Positions 8,437 through 16,807 of a DNA stretch of 64,000 nucleotides are shown piece after piece. Every line of letters starts with the position of its first letter. Position 1 is the stretch's first letter. The translations under genes were made by a program, and so were the position numbers. Under the pieces are notes generated by a model. The model was not told the DNA's origin, searched no databases, and saw nothing but the letters and a program-made list of their open reading frames with translations. The stretch is from Virgisporangium ochraceum (GTDB lineage: Bacteria > Actinomycetota > Actinomycetes > Mycobacteriales > Micromonosporaceae): NCBI RefSeq assembly GCF_016863655.1, contig NZ_BOPH01000142.1, positions 1 to 64,000 on the forward strand, in the 5' to 3' direction.

Positions 8437-9996
8437 ATGGTGACCACGACGTTGAGCCGTCGGCAGCTCTGGCTGCTGATGGCGGGCCTGATGACGGGCA
8501 TGCTGCTCGCGGCGCTCGATCAGACCATCGTGGGAACGGCTCTCCCGACGATCGTCGGTGAGCTCGGCGGCATCGAGCACTACTCGTGGGTCGTCACCGC
8601 CTACCTGCTCGCGTCGACCGCGTCGACGCCGCTGTACGGCAAGATCAGCGACCTCTACGGCCGGCGACCGGTGCAGCTGTTCGCGCTCGCCATGTTCCTC
8701 ATCGGCTCGGCGCTCGCCGGGTTCTCGCAGGACATGACCCAGCTGATCATCTTCCGCGGCATCCAGGGTCTCGGCGCCGGCGGCCTGATGACGATGGCGT
8801 TCACGATCATCTCCGACGCCGTGCCACCCCGGGAGCGGGGCCGCTACCAGGGGCTCTTCGGTGCCGTGTTCGGCCTCTCCTCGGTGGTCGGCCCGCTGGC
8901 CGGCGGTTACTTCGCCGAGCACGACTGGCGCTGGATCTTCTTCATCAACCTGCCGCTCGGCGTCGTAGCGATCGCGCTGTGCGCGGTGGTGCTGAAGGCG
9001 CTGCCGGTCCACCGCCGCGAGCACAGGATCGACTGGTGGGGCGCGCTGCTGCTGGTGAGCGGCGTGAGCTCGCTGCTGCTGGCGCTGTCGTGGGGTGGCA
9101 CCGAGTACGCCTGGGGCTCGGCGACGATCATCGCGTTGTTCGCGGCCGCCGCCGTGCTGCTGGCCGGTTTCCTGGCGGTCGAGACGCGGGCGAGCGAGCC
9201 GATCCTGCCGCTGCGGCTGTTCAAGGGGAGGTCGTTCTCGCTGGCCACCGCCGCCACGATGGTGCTCGGGTTCGCGATGTTCGGCTCGATCATCTTCGTG
9301 CCGCTGTACCTGCAGATCGTCAAGGGCGCGACGCCGACCGAGTCGGGGCTGCTGATGCTGCCGATGATGATGGGCATCATCGGTGCGTCGATCGTCGCCG
9401 GACGGGTCATCAGCGCGATCGGCCGGTACAAGTGGTTCCCGGTCGCCGGCACGGCACTTATGGCGTCGGGACTGGCGCTGTTCGTCGGGCTGCATGTCGA
9501 CACGCCGCTCTGGCGGGCGTTCATCTACATGGCCGTGATGGGCGCGGGGCTGGGCATGGCCATGCAGCCGCTGGTCCTGGCGGTGCAGAGCGGATTGGAC
9601 CCGCGTGACATGGGCGCCGGCACGTCGACCGCGACGTTCGCCCGGTCACTGGGCGGTGCCCTCGGCGTGGCCGTGCTCGGCGCGCTGATGAACAACCGGC
9701 TGTCGGCCGAGCTGCCTTCGGGCGGAAGCGGCGGCCCGATCTCGATCAACGAGCCGTCGAAGATCCTCGCGCTGCCCGACCAGGTGCGGGAGCTGATCCA
9801 GGAGGGCTTCGTCGCCGCGCTGCACCCGGTGTTCCTCACCGCCGCGGTGGTCACCGTGCTGGCGGTGGTCCTGAGCCTGCTCCTGCCCAACCACGAGCTG
9901 GCGGGCGGTCGTCCGGCCGCGCCGGGCAGCGACGACGACGCGGACGCCGAGGCCGAACGGGCGGCGGCGAAGGCCGAGGCCTCGGCGGTCGTTTAG
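8437..9996 (+). CDS. DHA2-family MFS drug exporter (EmrB/QacA type)
   Basis: 519 residues with about 14 hydrophobic helices. The motif LDQTIVGTALPTI in helix 1 (residues ~28-40) and GKISDLYGRRP at loop 2-3 are classic for proton-driven DHA2 multidrug exporters, as is the motif-C-like stretch GPLAGGYF in helix 5. The C-terminal 30 residues are acidic and alanine-rich. Coupled to the marR gene upstream (4-bp gap). Confidence 0.92.
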   Translation: MVTTTLSRRQLWLLMAGLMTGMLLAALDQTIVGTALPTIVGELGGIEHYSWVVTAYLLASTASTPLYGKISDLYGRRPVQLFALAMFLIGSALAGFSQDMTQLIIFRGIQGLGAGGLMTMAFTIISDAVPPRERGRYQGLFGAVFGLSSVVGPLAGGYFAEHDWRWIFFINLPLGVVAIALCAVVLKALPVHRREHRIDWWGALLLVSGVSSLLLALSWGGTEYAWGSATIIALFAAAAVLLAGFLAVETRASEPILPLRLFKGRSFSLATAATMVLGFAMFGSIIFVPLYLQIVKGATPTESGLLMLPMMMGIIGASIVAGRVISAIGRYKWFPVAGTALMASGLALFVGLHVDTPLWRAFIYMAVMGAGLGMAMQPLVLAVQSGLDPRDMGAGTSTATFARSLGGALGVAVLGALMNNRLSAELPSGGSGGPISINEPSKILALPDQVRELIQEGFVAALHPVFLTAAVVTVLAVVLSLLLPNHELAGGRPAAPGSDDDADAEAERAAAKAEASAVV

Positions 9997-10039
9997 GGGG
10001 TTTGCCGGGCGTCGAACGAGATCGCCTATTGTCGTTGGG

Positions 10040-10693
10040 GTGTCCGGCGCGCTCTTCCCACCCGGCTCCGCCCGCCGAACGAAGCGGGCGGTGCTGCTGA
10101 CCGTCGCCGTCCTGCTGCTGGCGACGGTCATCTGCGGTGGTGGCGCCGTACTCGCGGCGAACATGCTCGGCCTCACCGGCTGCGAGCCGAAGCCCCCGTA
10201 CGTCAGCGCCGTCCAAAACGACGCGCGCCGGGTCGCGTCGCTGCTACCGGCGCTCGCGAGCGGTAACCCGACCGGCACGCCCGCCGGAAGCGCGGCGCCG
10301 TCCGGTAGCGCGGCGCCGTCGGGAAGCGCGGGACCGTCGGGCAGCGGCGGCCCGTCCGGGAGCGCGGGCAACGGCAGCGCCGACGCTGGGCCGGGCGGCA
10401 TCGCCACGGTCCACTACCACTTCCGTGACTCGGCGCCGCACACCTGCCCGCAGATCGGCGTGATCGGCACCGTCCACGAGGGCTTCGCCCAGCTCACGCC
10501 GGAGCGTGCCGAGGCCCTCCGCGGGCTGCGGTGGACGCCGGCCGACGCTCCCGCGGTCCCGACCGATCTTCAGCAGTTCGCCCCGGCGAACGCGGCCTGG
10601 CAGACGAACGCCGACCTCGACAAGGCGACCGGCGCCACGATCCTGTACGACCCGGCCTCCCGCACGGTCTACTTCCGCATCCGCACCGACTAG
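10040..10693 (+). CDS. Membrane-anchored secreted protein with PSGSA repeats
   Basis: 217 residues from a GTG start. A Lys/Arg-containing N-terminus is followed by one hydrophobic helix (about 15-38), so it is a type II anchored or secreted protein. Residues ~75-115 are a tandem repeat of five- to six-residue PSGSA/G units, a flexible spacer. The remaining ~100 residues are a soluble domain I do not recognise. It is transcribed convergently with the Na+/H+ antiporter gene. Confidence 0.65.
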   Translation: MSGALFPPGSARRTKRAVLLTVAVLLLATVICGGGAVLAANMLGLTGCEPKPPYVSAVQNDARRVASLLPALASGNPTGTPAGSAAPSGSAAPSGSAGPSGSGGPSGSAGNGSADAGPGGIATVHYHFRDSAPHTCPQIGVIGTVHEGFAQLTPERAEALRGLRWTPADAPAVPTDLQQFAPANAAWQTNADLDKATGATILYDPASRTVYFRIRTD

Positions 10694-10734
10694 CAGCCCC
10701 TTGCCGAGCCCGCCCGCCGGGCCCGCCCGCCGAT

Positions 10735-10798
10735 CTTGCAGTTGTGGCCGCACCTATGTGGTGACATGTCGTGCTTTAGATGGGGCCACAACTGCAAG
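10735..10798. repeat. Perfect 15-bp inverted repeat with 34-nt spacer
   Basis: The arms CTTGCAGTTGTGGCC (10735-10749) and GGCCACAACTGCAAG (10784-10798) are perfectly complementary. The pairing continues outwards through CGAT/ATCG with a one-base bulge. It lies between two convergent genes (stops at 10693 and 10860). It could act as a bidirectional terminator, but the long spacer and lack of a T tract are unlike one, so a dispersed repeat element is equally possible. Confidence 0.75.
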
Positions 10799-10859
10799 TA
10801 TCGGCGCCGCGTCGGCGATCACCGCGGCGCGGCGGAGCTCATCCCGCGGCCGAACGAGG

Positions 10860-12095
10860 CTAAGTGACCGATTCGTCCGGGGTGCGTTCGTGACGGCGGT
10901 CGAGGCGCTGCATGACCGGGGTCGCCGACACGCCGTGGACCACCACCGACACGATCACCACGAAACCCACCAGCGACCACAGCGCCTCGGCCTCCGTGAA
11001 CGTGGCCGCCGCGGTGGCGTACGCCAGGTAGTAGAACGAGCCGATCCCGCGGATGCCGAAGAACGCGATCACCGCATGCTCGCCCTTCGAACCCGGTGAC
11101 CCGCGCAGCGACAACCAGGCCGCCAGCGGCCGGAGCACGAACAGCAGCACCAACCCCACCGCCACCAGCTGCCAGGTGAGCGCCGACAACAGGCCGTTGA
11201 CCACCGCGCCACCGAACAGGAGCAGCAGCAGGACGGTGAGCAGCCGCTCGACCTGCTCGGCGAAGTCGTGCAGCACCTGGTGGTAGTGGTGGGTCCGCTC
11301 CGACGAACGGATCATCACCGCGCAGATGAACACGGCCAGGAACCCGTACCCGCCGGCCAGTTCCGTGACCCCGTACGCCAGGAACGTCACCGCCAGCGCG
11401 ACGAAACCCTCCGCGTGCTTGGCCAGCCGCACGGCGTCCTGCGAGGCGCGGAAGAACAGCCGACCGAGCAGCCACCCGATGCCCAGCCCGACGAGCAAGC
11501 CGACGGCCAGCTTGTAGAAGACGTCGACCGCCACCCACTTGACCAGGCTCTCGTTCAGCGCGAGCGTGATCGCGGCGTACACGAACGGGAACGCGAGCGC
11601 GTCGTTCAGCCCCGCCTCCGACGTCAGGGCGAACCTGACCTCGTCTTCGGAGTCCTCGTCCTCGGTGGGCTCGCCGACCTGCACGTCGGAGGCGAGCACC
11701 GGGTCGGTCGGAGCCAGCGCCGAGCCGAGGAGCAGCGCCGCCGCCGGGGTCAGGCCCGCCCACCACCAGCCGAAGACCGCCGTACCTGCGATCGTGACCG
11801 GCATCGCGATCGCGAGCAGCCGCCAGGTCGACGACCAGCGATGCCAACCCAGTGGACGGTCGAGCTTGAGCCCGGCGCCCATCAGCGCGACGATCACGCA
11901 CACCTCGGTCAGGTGCTCGGCGACCACCTTGTGCTCGAGCGGATCGGGCACGGGCAGGTCGAGCGGCAGCGCGAAGATGAGCATGCCCAGCCCGAGAAAC
12001 GCCACCGGCAGCGACAGCGGTCGCCCTTCCACCAGGCGCGGCAGCAGCCCGGCGAGCAACGCCGCTATGCCCGCGATCGCAAAGGCGAGATCCAC
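10860..12095 (-). CDS. CPA1-family Na+(K+)/H+ antiporter
   Basis: 411 residues with about 12 hydrophobic helices. The helix-5/6 region contains SALAPTDPVLASDVQ, matching the conserved Asp-containing core of NhaP/CPA1 antiporters, and EAGLNDALAFPF, the family's second acidic motif. GTG start 18 bp downstream of a hypothetical membrane-protein gene on the same strand, so cotranscription is likely. Expected role: cytoplasmic pH and Na+/K+ homeostasis. Confidence 0.9.
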   Translation of the reverse strand: MDLAFAIAGIAALLAGLLPRLVEGRPLSLPVAFLGLGMLIFALPLDLPVPDPLEHKVVAEHLTEVCVIVALMGAGLKLDRPLGWHRWSSTWRLLAIAMPVTIAGTAVFGWWWAGLTPAAALLLGSALAPTDPVLASDVQVGEPTEDEDSEDEVRFALTSEAGLNDALAFPFVYAAITLALNESLVKWVAVDVFYKLAVGLLVGLGIGWLLGRLFFRASQDAVRLAKHAEGFVALAVTFLAYGVTELAGGYGFLAVFICAVMIRSSERTHHYHQVLHDFAEQVERLLTVLLLLLFGGAVVNGLLSALTWQLVAVGLVLLFVLRPLAAWLSLRGSPGSKGEHAVIAFFGIRGIGSFYYLAYATAAATFTEAEALWSLVGFVVIVSVVVHGVSATPVMQRLDRRHERTPDESVT

Positions 12096-12113
12096 GGGTA
12101 ACTAGGTCCCCAT

Positions 12114-13088
12114 TCAACCGTCGACGAAACGGCCGATCGCCTCGATGTACTGCTGCGGGCTCGGGGTGGAGTAGATGTGGGTCGCGCCGACCGGCACCAT
12201 CTTCGGACATTTCATGATCTCGCCCGAGATATGCGCCTCGTGGATGAGCCGGCCGGTGCGCGCCTCGTACAGGCGCACGGCGAACTCGCCCCGGTACATC
12301 GGCAGGTTCGTCGGCTCGGGCCGCGACCGGTCGTTGTACGGGCACTCCTTGATCGCGCCCTCCGGCTCGCCTTCGAGGTCGACACAGGCCACCGCCTGGA
12401 TCTCGCCCGGGTTGGCCGACGTCCAGGCGCCCGAGAACCCGTTCCTCGCGTCGTAGATCTCCGGGACCGTGCTCCACTTGCCGCTGAGCTGCACGTTGTA
12501 GTCGGTGTCGAACACGACCGTCGGGTGCGGCCCACTGCCCTTGTACGCCGGCGCGTCGGGAAAGACCGTGCCCTCGCAGGCGGGCGCGAACCCGGCGGCG
12601 CTGAACGGCAGGTCACTGCTTTCGGGACCGAGCGAGCGGACCACGAGCCAGGCGACGAGCGCCACGGCCACCGCGCCGGCACCCGCGACCAGGATCAGCC
12701 GGCGCGGACTCCGCCCGGCCGGCGCACCCTCGTGGGCGCTGACCCGGGCGAAGACCTGTGCGGCCAGCGGGTCGAGCCGGTCGGGCCCGACGCCCTCCGC
12801 CACCGGCTCCAGGTCGGGCGGCAGCGGGCGGCCTTCGATGAGCGCCTGGTCGATCGCCTCGGCCCAGCCGACGGCGGCGGTGACCAGGTTCTCGCGCAGC
12901 CGGTTTCCGCTGAGGATCGTCCGCCGGGTGGCGGCGAGCTGGGCCGGGTCGAGCTGGGTGAAGACAGCGACGCCCTCGGCGAGACGGTTGTCGGCGCTGC
13001 CGTCGCCCGGCACCGCGCCCCGCGCGAGTGCTTCGACGAGCCGGCAGGCGATCGTTGCGGATCGTGCCAACCGTACTGCCGGCTCCAT
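12114..13088 (-). CDS. Single-pass membrane protein, unknown
   Basis: 324 residues starting at ATG 13088, chosen because AGGAG lies seven bases upstream; the longer frame to 13376 overlaps the ku coding region. Residues 1-125 are an alpha-helical cytoplasmic-looking region. A membrane helix lies at about residues 130-152, then an extracytoplasmic domain with several Cys residues (ACEGT, ACVDL, ECPYN, KCPKM) that could form disulfides. No family recognised. Probably cotranscribed with the antiporter gene. Confidence 0.7.
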   Translation of the reverse strand: MEPAVRLARSATIACRLVEALARGAVPGDGSADNRLAEGVAVFTQLDPAQLAATRRTILSGNRLRENLVTAAVGWAEAIDQALIEGRPLPPDLEPVAEGVGPDRLDPLAAQVFARVSAHEGAPAGRSPRRLILVAGAGAVAVALVAWLVVRSLGPESSDLPFSAAGFAPACEGTVFPDAPAYKGSGPHPTVVFDTDYNVQLSGKWSTVPEIYDARNGFSGAWTSANPGEIQAVACVDLEGEPEGAIKECPYNDRSRPEPTNLPMYRGEFAVRLYEARTGRLIHEAHISGEIMKCPKMVPVGATHIYSTPSPQQYIEAIGRFVDG

Positions 13089-13182
13089 TTCATGACTCCT
13101 GAGGCGTGCTGGGATCAACGCCCCAAACATATCCGCGATCTTGGACCGTTCGGCAGCCGTCAGCCGCGAACTTCCCGTGAGT

Positions 13183-14154
13183 TCACGCAGACTTCCGTGC
13201 CCTGGTCGTTTTCTTCGCCGGCTTGGCCTCGTCTGCCTTGGCGGTGGTGGCCTTCTTCGCCGGGGCCGCCTTCTTCGCGGGAGCGGCCTTCTTGGCCGGT
13301 GCCGCCTTCTGCGCCGATTTCTGGGCGGACTTCGCGGCGCTGATCGGCGTCGTGCCGTCGTCACCCCCGCTCTCACCGCGCGCGGTGCGCGCGCGTTCGA
13401 CGGACGCCCGCAGCGCGGCCATCAGATCGACCGCGGCCGACGGCGGCGCCTCGGCCTCCTCCGGCTGCACGACCTCGCGCCCGGCCGCCTTGGCGTCGAT
13501 GACCTCCTGCAACGCCTCACGGTAGTTGTCGGAGTACGAGTCGGGCTCGAAGTCGGCCGCCATCGACTCGATCAGCGAACCCGCCATCGCCAGCTCGGCC
13601 GGCCGGGCCTCGATGTCGTCGCCGAGGAACTCGAAGGTGGGTTTGCGCACCTCGTCGGGCCACAGCATGGTGTTGAGGACCATCACGCCGTCGCGCACGC
13701 GCAGCGTCGCCAGCTGCTCACGCTGACGCAGGGCGACCTTGACCACCGCCACCCGGTCAGTGCGCTCCAGCGCGTCGCGGAGCAGCACGTACGGCTTCGC
13801 CGCCGACTTGTCGGGCTCCAGGAAGTACGACTTGTTGTAGTAGATCGGGTCGACCTGCTCGGCCGGCACGAACTCCAGCACGTCGATCGCGCGGCTCGTG
13901 GTGAGCGGCAGGTCGGCGAAGTCCTCGTCGGTGAGCACGATGATCTCGCCGCCACCCAGGTCGTAGCCCTTGGCAATGTCGTCGTACGACACCTCCTCGC
14001 CGCAGACCTGGCAGGTGCGCTTGTACCGGATGCGGCCGCCGTCGGTGCGGTGCACCTGATGGAAGCGGATGTCCTTCTCCTCCGTGGCCGAGTACAGCTT
14101 GACGGAGATCGACACGAGCCCGAAGGAGACCGCGCCCTTCCAGATCGCCCGCAC
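13183..14154 (-). CDS. ku: Non-homologous end-joining protein Ku
   Basis: 323 residues. It begins with WKGAVSFGLVSISVKLY, the signature of bacterial Ku, and spans the Ku core to about residue 250. The homodimer ring threads onto double-strand ends and recruits ligase. The C-terminal ~45 residues are a Lys/Ala-rich tail with repeated APAKKA units, a DNA-binding extension found in many actinobacterial Ku proteins. GTG start. It is divergent from the ligase/polymerase genes, with an 82-bp shared region. Confidence 0.95.
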   Translation of the reverse strand: MRAIWKGAVSFGLVSISVKLYSATEEKDIRFHQVHRTDGGRIRYKRTCQVCGEEVSYDDIAKGYDLGGGEIIVLTDEDFADLPLTTSRAIDVLEFVPAEQVDPIYYNKSYFLEPDKSAAKPYVLLRDALERTDRVAVVKVALRQREQLATLRVRDGVMVLNTMLWPDEVRKPTFEFLGDDIEARPAELAMAGSLIESMAADFEPDSYSDNYREALQEVIDAKAAGREVVQPEEAEAPPSAAVDLMAALRASVERARTARGESGGDDGTTPISAAKSAQKSAQKAAPAKKAAPAKKAAPAKKATTAKADEAKPAKKTTRARKSA

Positions 14155-14236
14155 CCCGAACTCCCCTCACCAGCCGGTTCCCCGACCCAGAATCCCATCC
14201 GTTTCCCCAGGATGCGAGGCCTATGGGCGATCTATC

Positions 14237-15184
14237 GTGAACAGCGTGCCCGGCACGCCGTACCCACCGATGCTCGCCACGGCCGGTCAGTTGCCGGTCG
14301 GCGGCGCCTGGGCGTATGAGTTCAAATGGGACGGCGTGCGCGCGATCGCGCAGGTGTCGGGCGGCTCGGTGCGGCTGTTCGCCCGCAAGGGCCCGGAGAT
14401 CACCGTCGCCTACCCGGAACTGGCCGGGCTCGGGGCTGCCCTCGGACACGACGCCGTCCTCGACGGCGAGGTCGCGGTGCTCGACGAGAACGGCCGGCCC
14501 TCGTTCCGGGCGCTCGCCGAACGCTTCCACGTGCGTGACGCGGCCCGCGCGGCGCGATTGTCGCGCTCACTCCCGGTCACCTACATGATCTTCGATCTCC
14601 TGGAGCTCGACGGCGTCGAGCTCTGCGGCGAGCCCTACACCCGACGGCGCGCACGCCTCGACGACCTCGGCCTCGCCTCCGAGCGGTGGCTCGTGCCGCC
14701 GTCGTTCGACGACGGCGAGGCCATGTACGCCGCCGCCCAGGAGAACCGGCTGGAGGGCGTGGTCGCGAAGCGGCGCACGTCGGTCTACCGGCCCGGGCTG
14801 CGCAGCCCCGACTGGATCAAGGTGAAGGTCGAACGCACCGGCGAGTTCGTGGTCGGCGGGTACCGGCCCGGCGCGCGGGCGCTGGGCGCGCTGCTCGTGG
14901 GCGTCCCCGGCGCCGACGGCCTGGAGTTCCGCGGCCGGGTGGGCGGCGGCATCTCGGCGGCGTCCGAGCGGGAGCTGCTGTCGGTGCTCGGGCCGCTGAT
15001 CGCGCCGTCGCCGCCGTTCGCCACCGCGATCCCCCGCGAGGATTCGCGCGGTGCGGTGTGGGTACGGCCGGAGGTCGTGGTGGAGCTGAAGTTCGCCGAG
15101 CGCACGGCCGACCGGCGGTTGCGCTTTCCGCGCTTCCTGCGGCTGCGTTCGGACAAGGACCCCGGCGAGGTGATCGATGAATGA
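14237..15184 (+). CDS. ATP-dependent DNA ligase (LigC/LigD ligase-domain type)
   Basis: 315 residues. FEFKWDGVRA-type motif I (YEFKWDGVRAIA) contains the Lys that is adenylated, followed by LDGEVAVLD (motif III/IV) and GVVAKRR and WIKVK (motifs IV-V), then an OB-fold domain. It seals breaks after Ku binding. GTG at 14237 was chosen; GTG at 14246 is an equally plausible start since no strong ribosome site is seen. The stop overlaps the polymerase gene by eight bases. The polymerase and ligase that are fused in Mycobacterium LigD are separate here. Confidence 0.9.
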   Translation: MNSVPGTPYPPMLATAGQLPVGGAWAYEFKWDGVRAIAQVSGGSVRLFARKGPEITVAYPELAGLGAALGHDAVLDGEVAVLDENGRPSFRALAERFHVRDAARAARLSRSLPVTYMIFDLLELDGVELCGEPYTRRRARLDDLGLASERWLVPPSFDDGEAMYAAAQENRLEGVVAKRRTSVYRPGLRSPDWIKVKVERTGEFVVGGYRPGARALGALLVGVPGADGLEFRGRVGGGISAASERELLSVLGPLIAPSPPFATAIPREDSRGAVWVRPEVVVELKFAERTADRRLRFPRFLRLRSDKDPGEVIDE

Positions 15185-16079
15185 CCGGATGCGGGTGCGG
15201 GTCGGCGACGTCGAGCTGGTGCTGTCGAACCTCCAGAAAGTGCTGTACCCGGCGGCCGGGTTCACCAAGGGCGAGGTGATCGACTACTACACCCGGATCT
15301 CGCCGTACCTGCTGCCGCACCTGAGCGACCGCGCGCTGACCCGCATCCGGTTCCCCAACGGCGTCGACGGCGTGAACTTCTTCGAGAAGAACCGCCCCCA
15401 GGGCACCCCCGACTGGGTGCGGCTGTCGACGTTGCCGGTGCCCGGCTCGACGAAGGTCGACCGGGAGACCATCGACTTCGTCGTCTGCGACGACCTGCCG
15501 ACGCTGGTGTGGCTGGCCAACCTCGCCTCGCTGGAGCTGCACACTCCACAGTGGAAGGTCGGGGCCACCGGTCCGGACCTGCTGGTCGTCGACCTCGACC
15601 CCGGGCCGCCGGCCGGCCTGGCCGAGTGCTGCGAGGTCGCCTGCCTGATGCGCGACCGCCTGGCGCTCGACGGCATCGACGCCTACCCGAAGACGTCGGG
15701 GAAGAAGGGCATGCAGCTGTGCTGCCCGGTGGCCGGCACGCAGACGTCGGAGGAGGTCTCCGGCTACGCGAAGCGGGTGGCCGAGGAGCTGGCGCGATCC
15801 CACCCTCGACTGATCACCGCCCGCATGACGAAGAGCCTGCGCCCGGGCAAGGTCTTCATCGACTGGAGCCAGAACGCGGCCGCCAAGACCACGGTGACGC
15901 CCTATTCGCTGAGAGCCCAACCGAGCCCGACGGTGAGTGCGCCGCTGACCTGGGACGAGGTCGAGGCCGGTCAGGTGGCGGCCACCGAACTGACGGCGCC
16001 GGTGGTGCTGGAACGGGCCGAAGAGTGGGGCGACCTGCTGGAACCGCTCCTGGAGCCCGGCACCGAGGTGCCCGCGTAG
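15177..16079 (+). CDS. LigD-type NHEJ polymerase/primase domain protein
   Basis: 300 residues matching the stand-alone LigD polymerase domain (archaeo-eukaryotic primase fold). Visible hallmarks are NLQKVLYP near the N-terminus, LVVDLDPGPP (the metal-binding DxD) near residue 138 and TSGKKGMQL. It fills gaps and adds ribonucleotides at ends held by Ku. Starts inside the ligase gene (ATGAATGA junction), so the two are translationally coupled. Confidence 0.92.
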   Translation: MNDRMRVRVGDVELVLSNLQKVLYPAAGFTKGEVIDYYTRISPYLLPHLSDRALTRIRFPNGVDGVNFFEKNRPQGTPDWVRLSTLPVPGSTKVDRETIDFVVCDDLPTLVWLANLASLELHTPQWKVGATGPDLLVVDLDPGPPAGLAECCEVACLMRDRLALDGIDAYPKTSGKKGMQLCCPVAGTQTSEEVSGYAKRVAEELARSHPRLITARMTKSLRPGKVFIDWSQNAAAKTTVTPYSLRAQPSPTVSAPLTWDEVEAGQVAATELTAPVVLERAEEWGDLLEPLLEPGTEVPA

Positions 16080-16094
16080 CCGCGGCGCCGAGAC

Positions 16095-16637
16095 TCAGCG
16101 GTTGACCACGGCCGGGTCGACGCCGCGCGGGAGCCTGCGCAGCGGGTTTCCCTTCAGCCCCAGGTACCGCAGCTTCCGGAGCCGGGACACCGAGTTCGGA
16201 AGGTACGTCAGCCGGTTGTTCATCAGGTCCAGCATGGTGAGGTCGGTCAGCCGCCCGACCGACTGCGGCACGGCCGTCAGACGGTTCTCCGCCACCTTGA
16301 GATACGTCAGGTGCGACAGGCGGCCGATCGTCTCGGGTAGGTCACCGAGGCGGTTGAACGCCAGGATCAGGTCCACGAGGCCGGTCAGGCTGTCGATCGC
16401 GTCGGGCACGGCGGTGAGCCGGTTGAAAGCGAGGTTGATCGTCTCCAGCGACGTCAGCCGCAGGACGACGTCGGGCACGGCGACCAGGTTGTTCTCACTC
16501 AGGTCAAGGTGCGTCAGGCGGTCGAGGTCGCCGATCCGGTCGGGAACCACGCTCAGACCCATCCCGGACAGGTCGAGCGACGTGCCACCGGTGGCCAACG
16601 CCTCCGCGATCCGACCATCGACGTTGGCGGGCCTCAT
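16095..16637 (-). CDS. Leucine-rich-repeat protein
   Basis: 180 residues made almost entirely of about seven 23-residue leucine-rich repeats of the LxxLxLxxNxLxxVPxxI type, similar to the Shoc2/plant intracellular class, with no signal peptide or enzymatic domain. It is probably a cytoplasmic protein-interaction scaffold. ATG at 16637, with GAGG six bases upstream. The gene begins 18 bases after the 3' end of tRNA-Thr on the same strand, so the two are probably cotranscribed. Confidence 0.8.
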   Translation of the reverse strand: MRPANVDGRIAEALATGGTSLDLSGMGLSVVPDRIGDLDRLTHLDLSENNLVAVPDVVLRLTSLETINLAFNRLTAVPDAIDSLTGLVDLILAFNRLGDLPETIGRLSHLTYLKVAENRLTAVPQSVGRLTDLTMLDLMNNRLTYLPNSVSRLRKLRYLGLKGNPLRRLPRGVDPAVVNR

Positions 16638-16655
16638 GTGGGCCTCGTGTATACG

Positions 16656-16729
16656 AGCCTCCTGACGGAATCGAACCGTCGACCTACGCATTACGAGTGC
16701 GTCGCTCTGACCGACTGAGCTAAGGAGGC
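16656..16729 (-). tRNA. tRNA-Thr (anticodon CGT)
   Basis: 74-nt cloverleaf on the minus strand. The acceptor stem GCCTCCT pairs with AGGAGGC, the D-arm contains AGCTCAGTCGGTCAGAGC, the anticodon loop reads CTCGTAA, and the T-arm contains GGTTCGATTCC. The anticodon lies at 16693-16695 and reads ACG codons. CCA is not encoded. No integrase or att duplication is visible beside it. Confidence 0.95.
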
Positions 16730-16807
16730 AACGGCTACACAGTCTACGCGACCCCTCCAGCGGTCGGTCGAGGGGTTTACCGCATCGGTGGCGGTAGGTT
16801 CTCAAGC

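Noticed and set aside
10819..12477. 552-codon minus-strand frame overlapping the antiporter gene.
   Set aside because: Arg/Gly-rich shadow frame; the antiporter frame has conserved motifs.
16656..16729. tRNA-Thr as an attachment site of an integrated element.
   Set aside because: No integrase and no repeated tRNA end were seen in the window.
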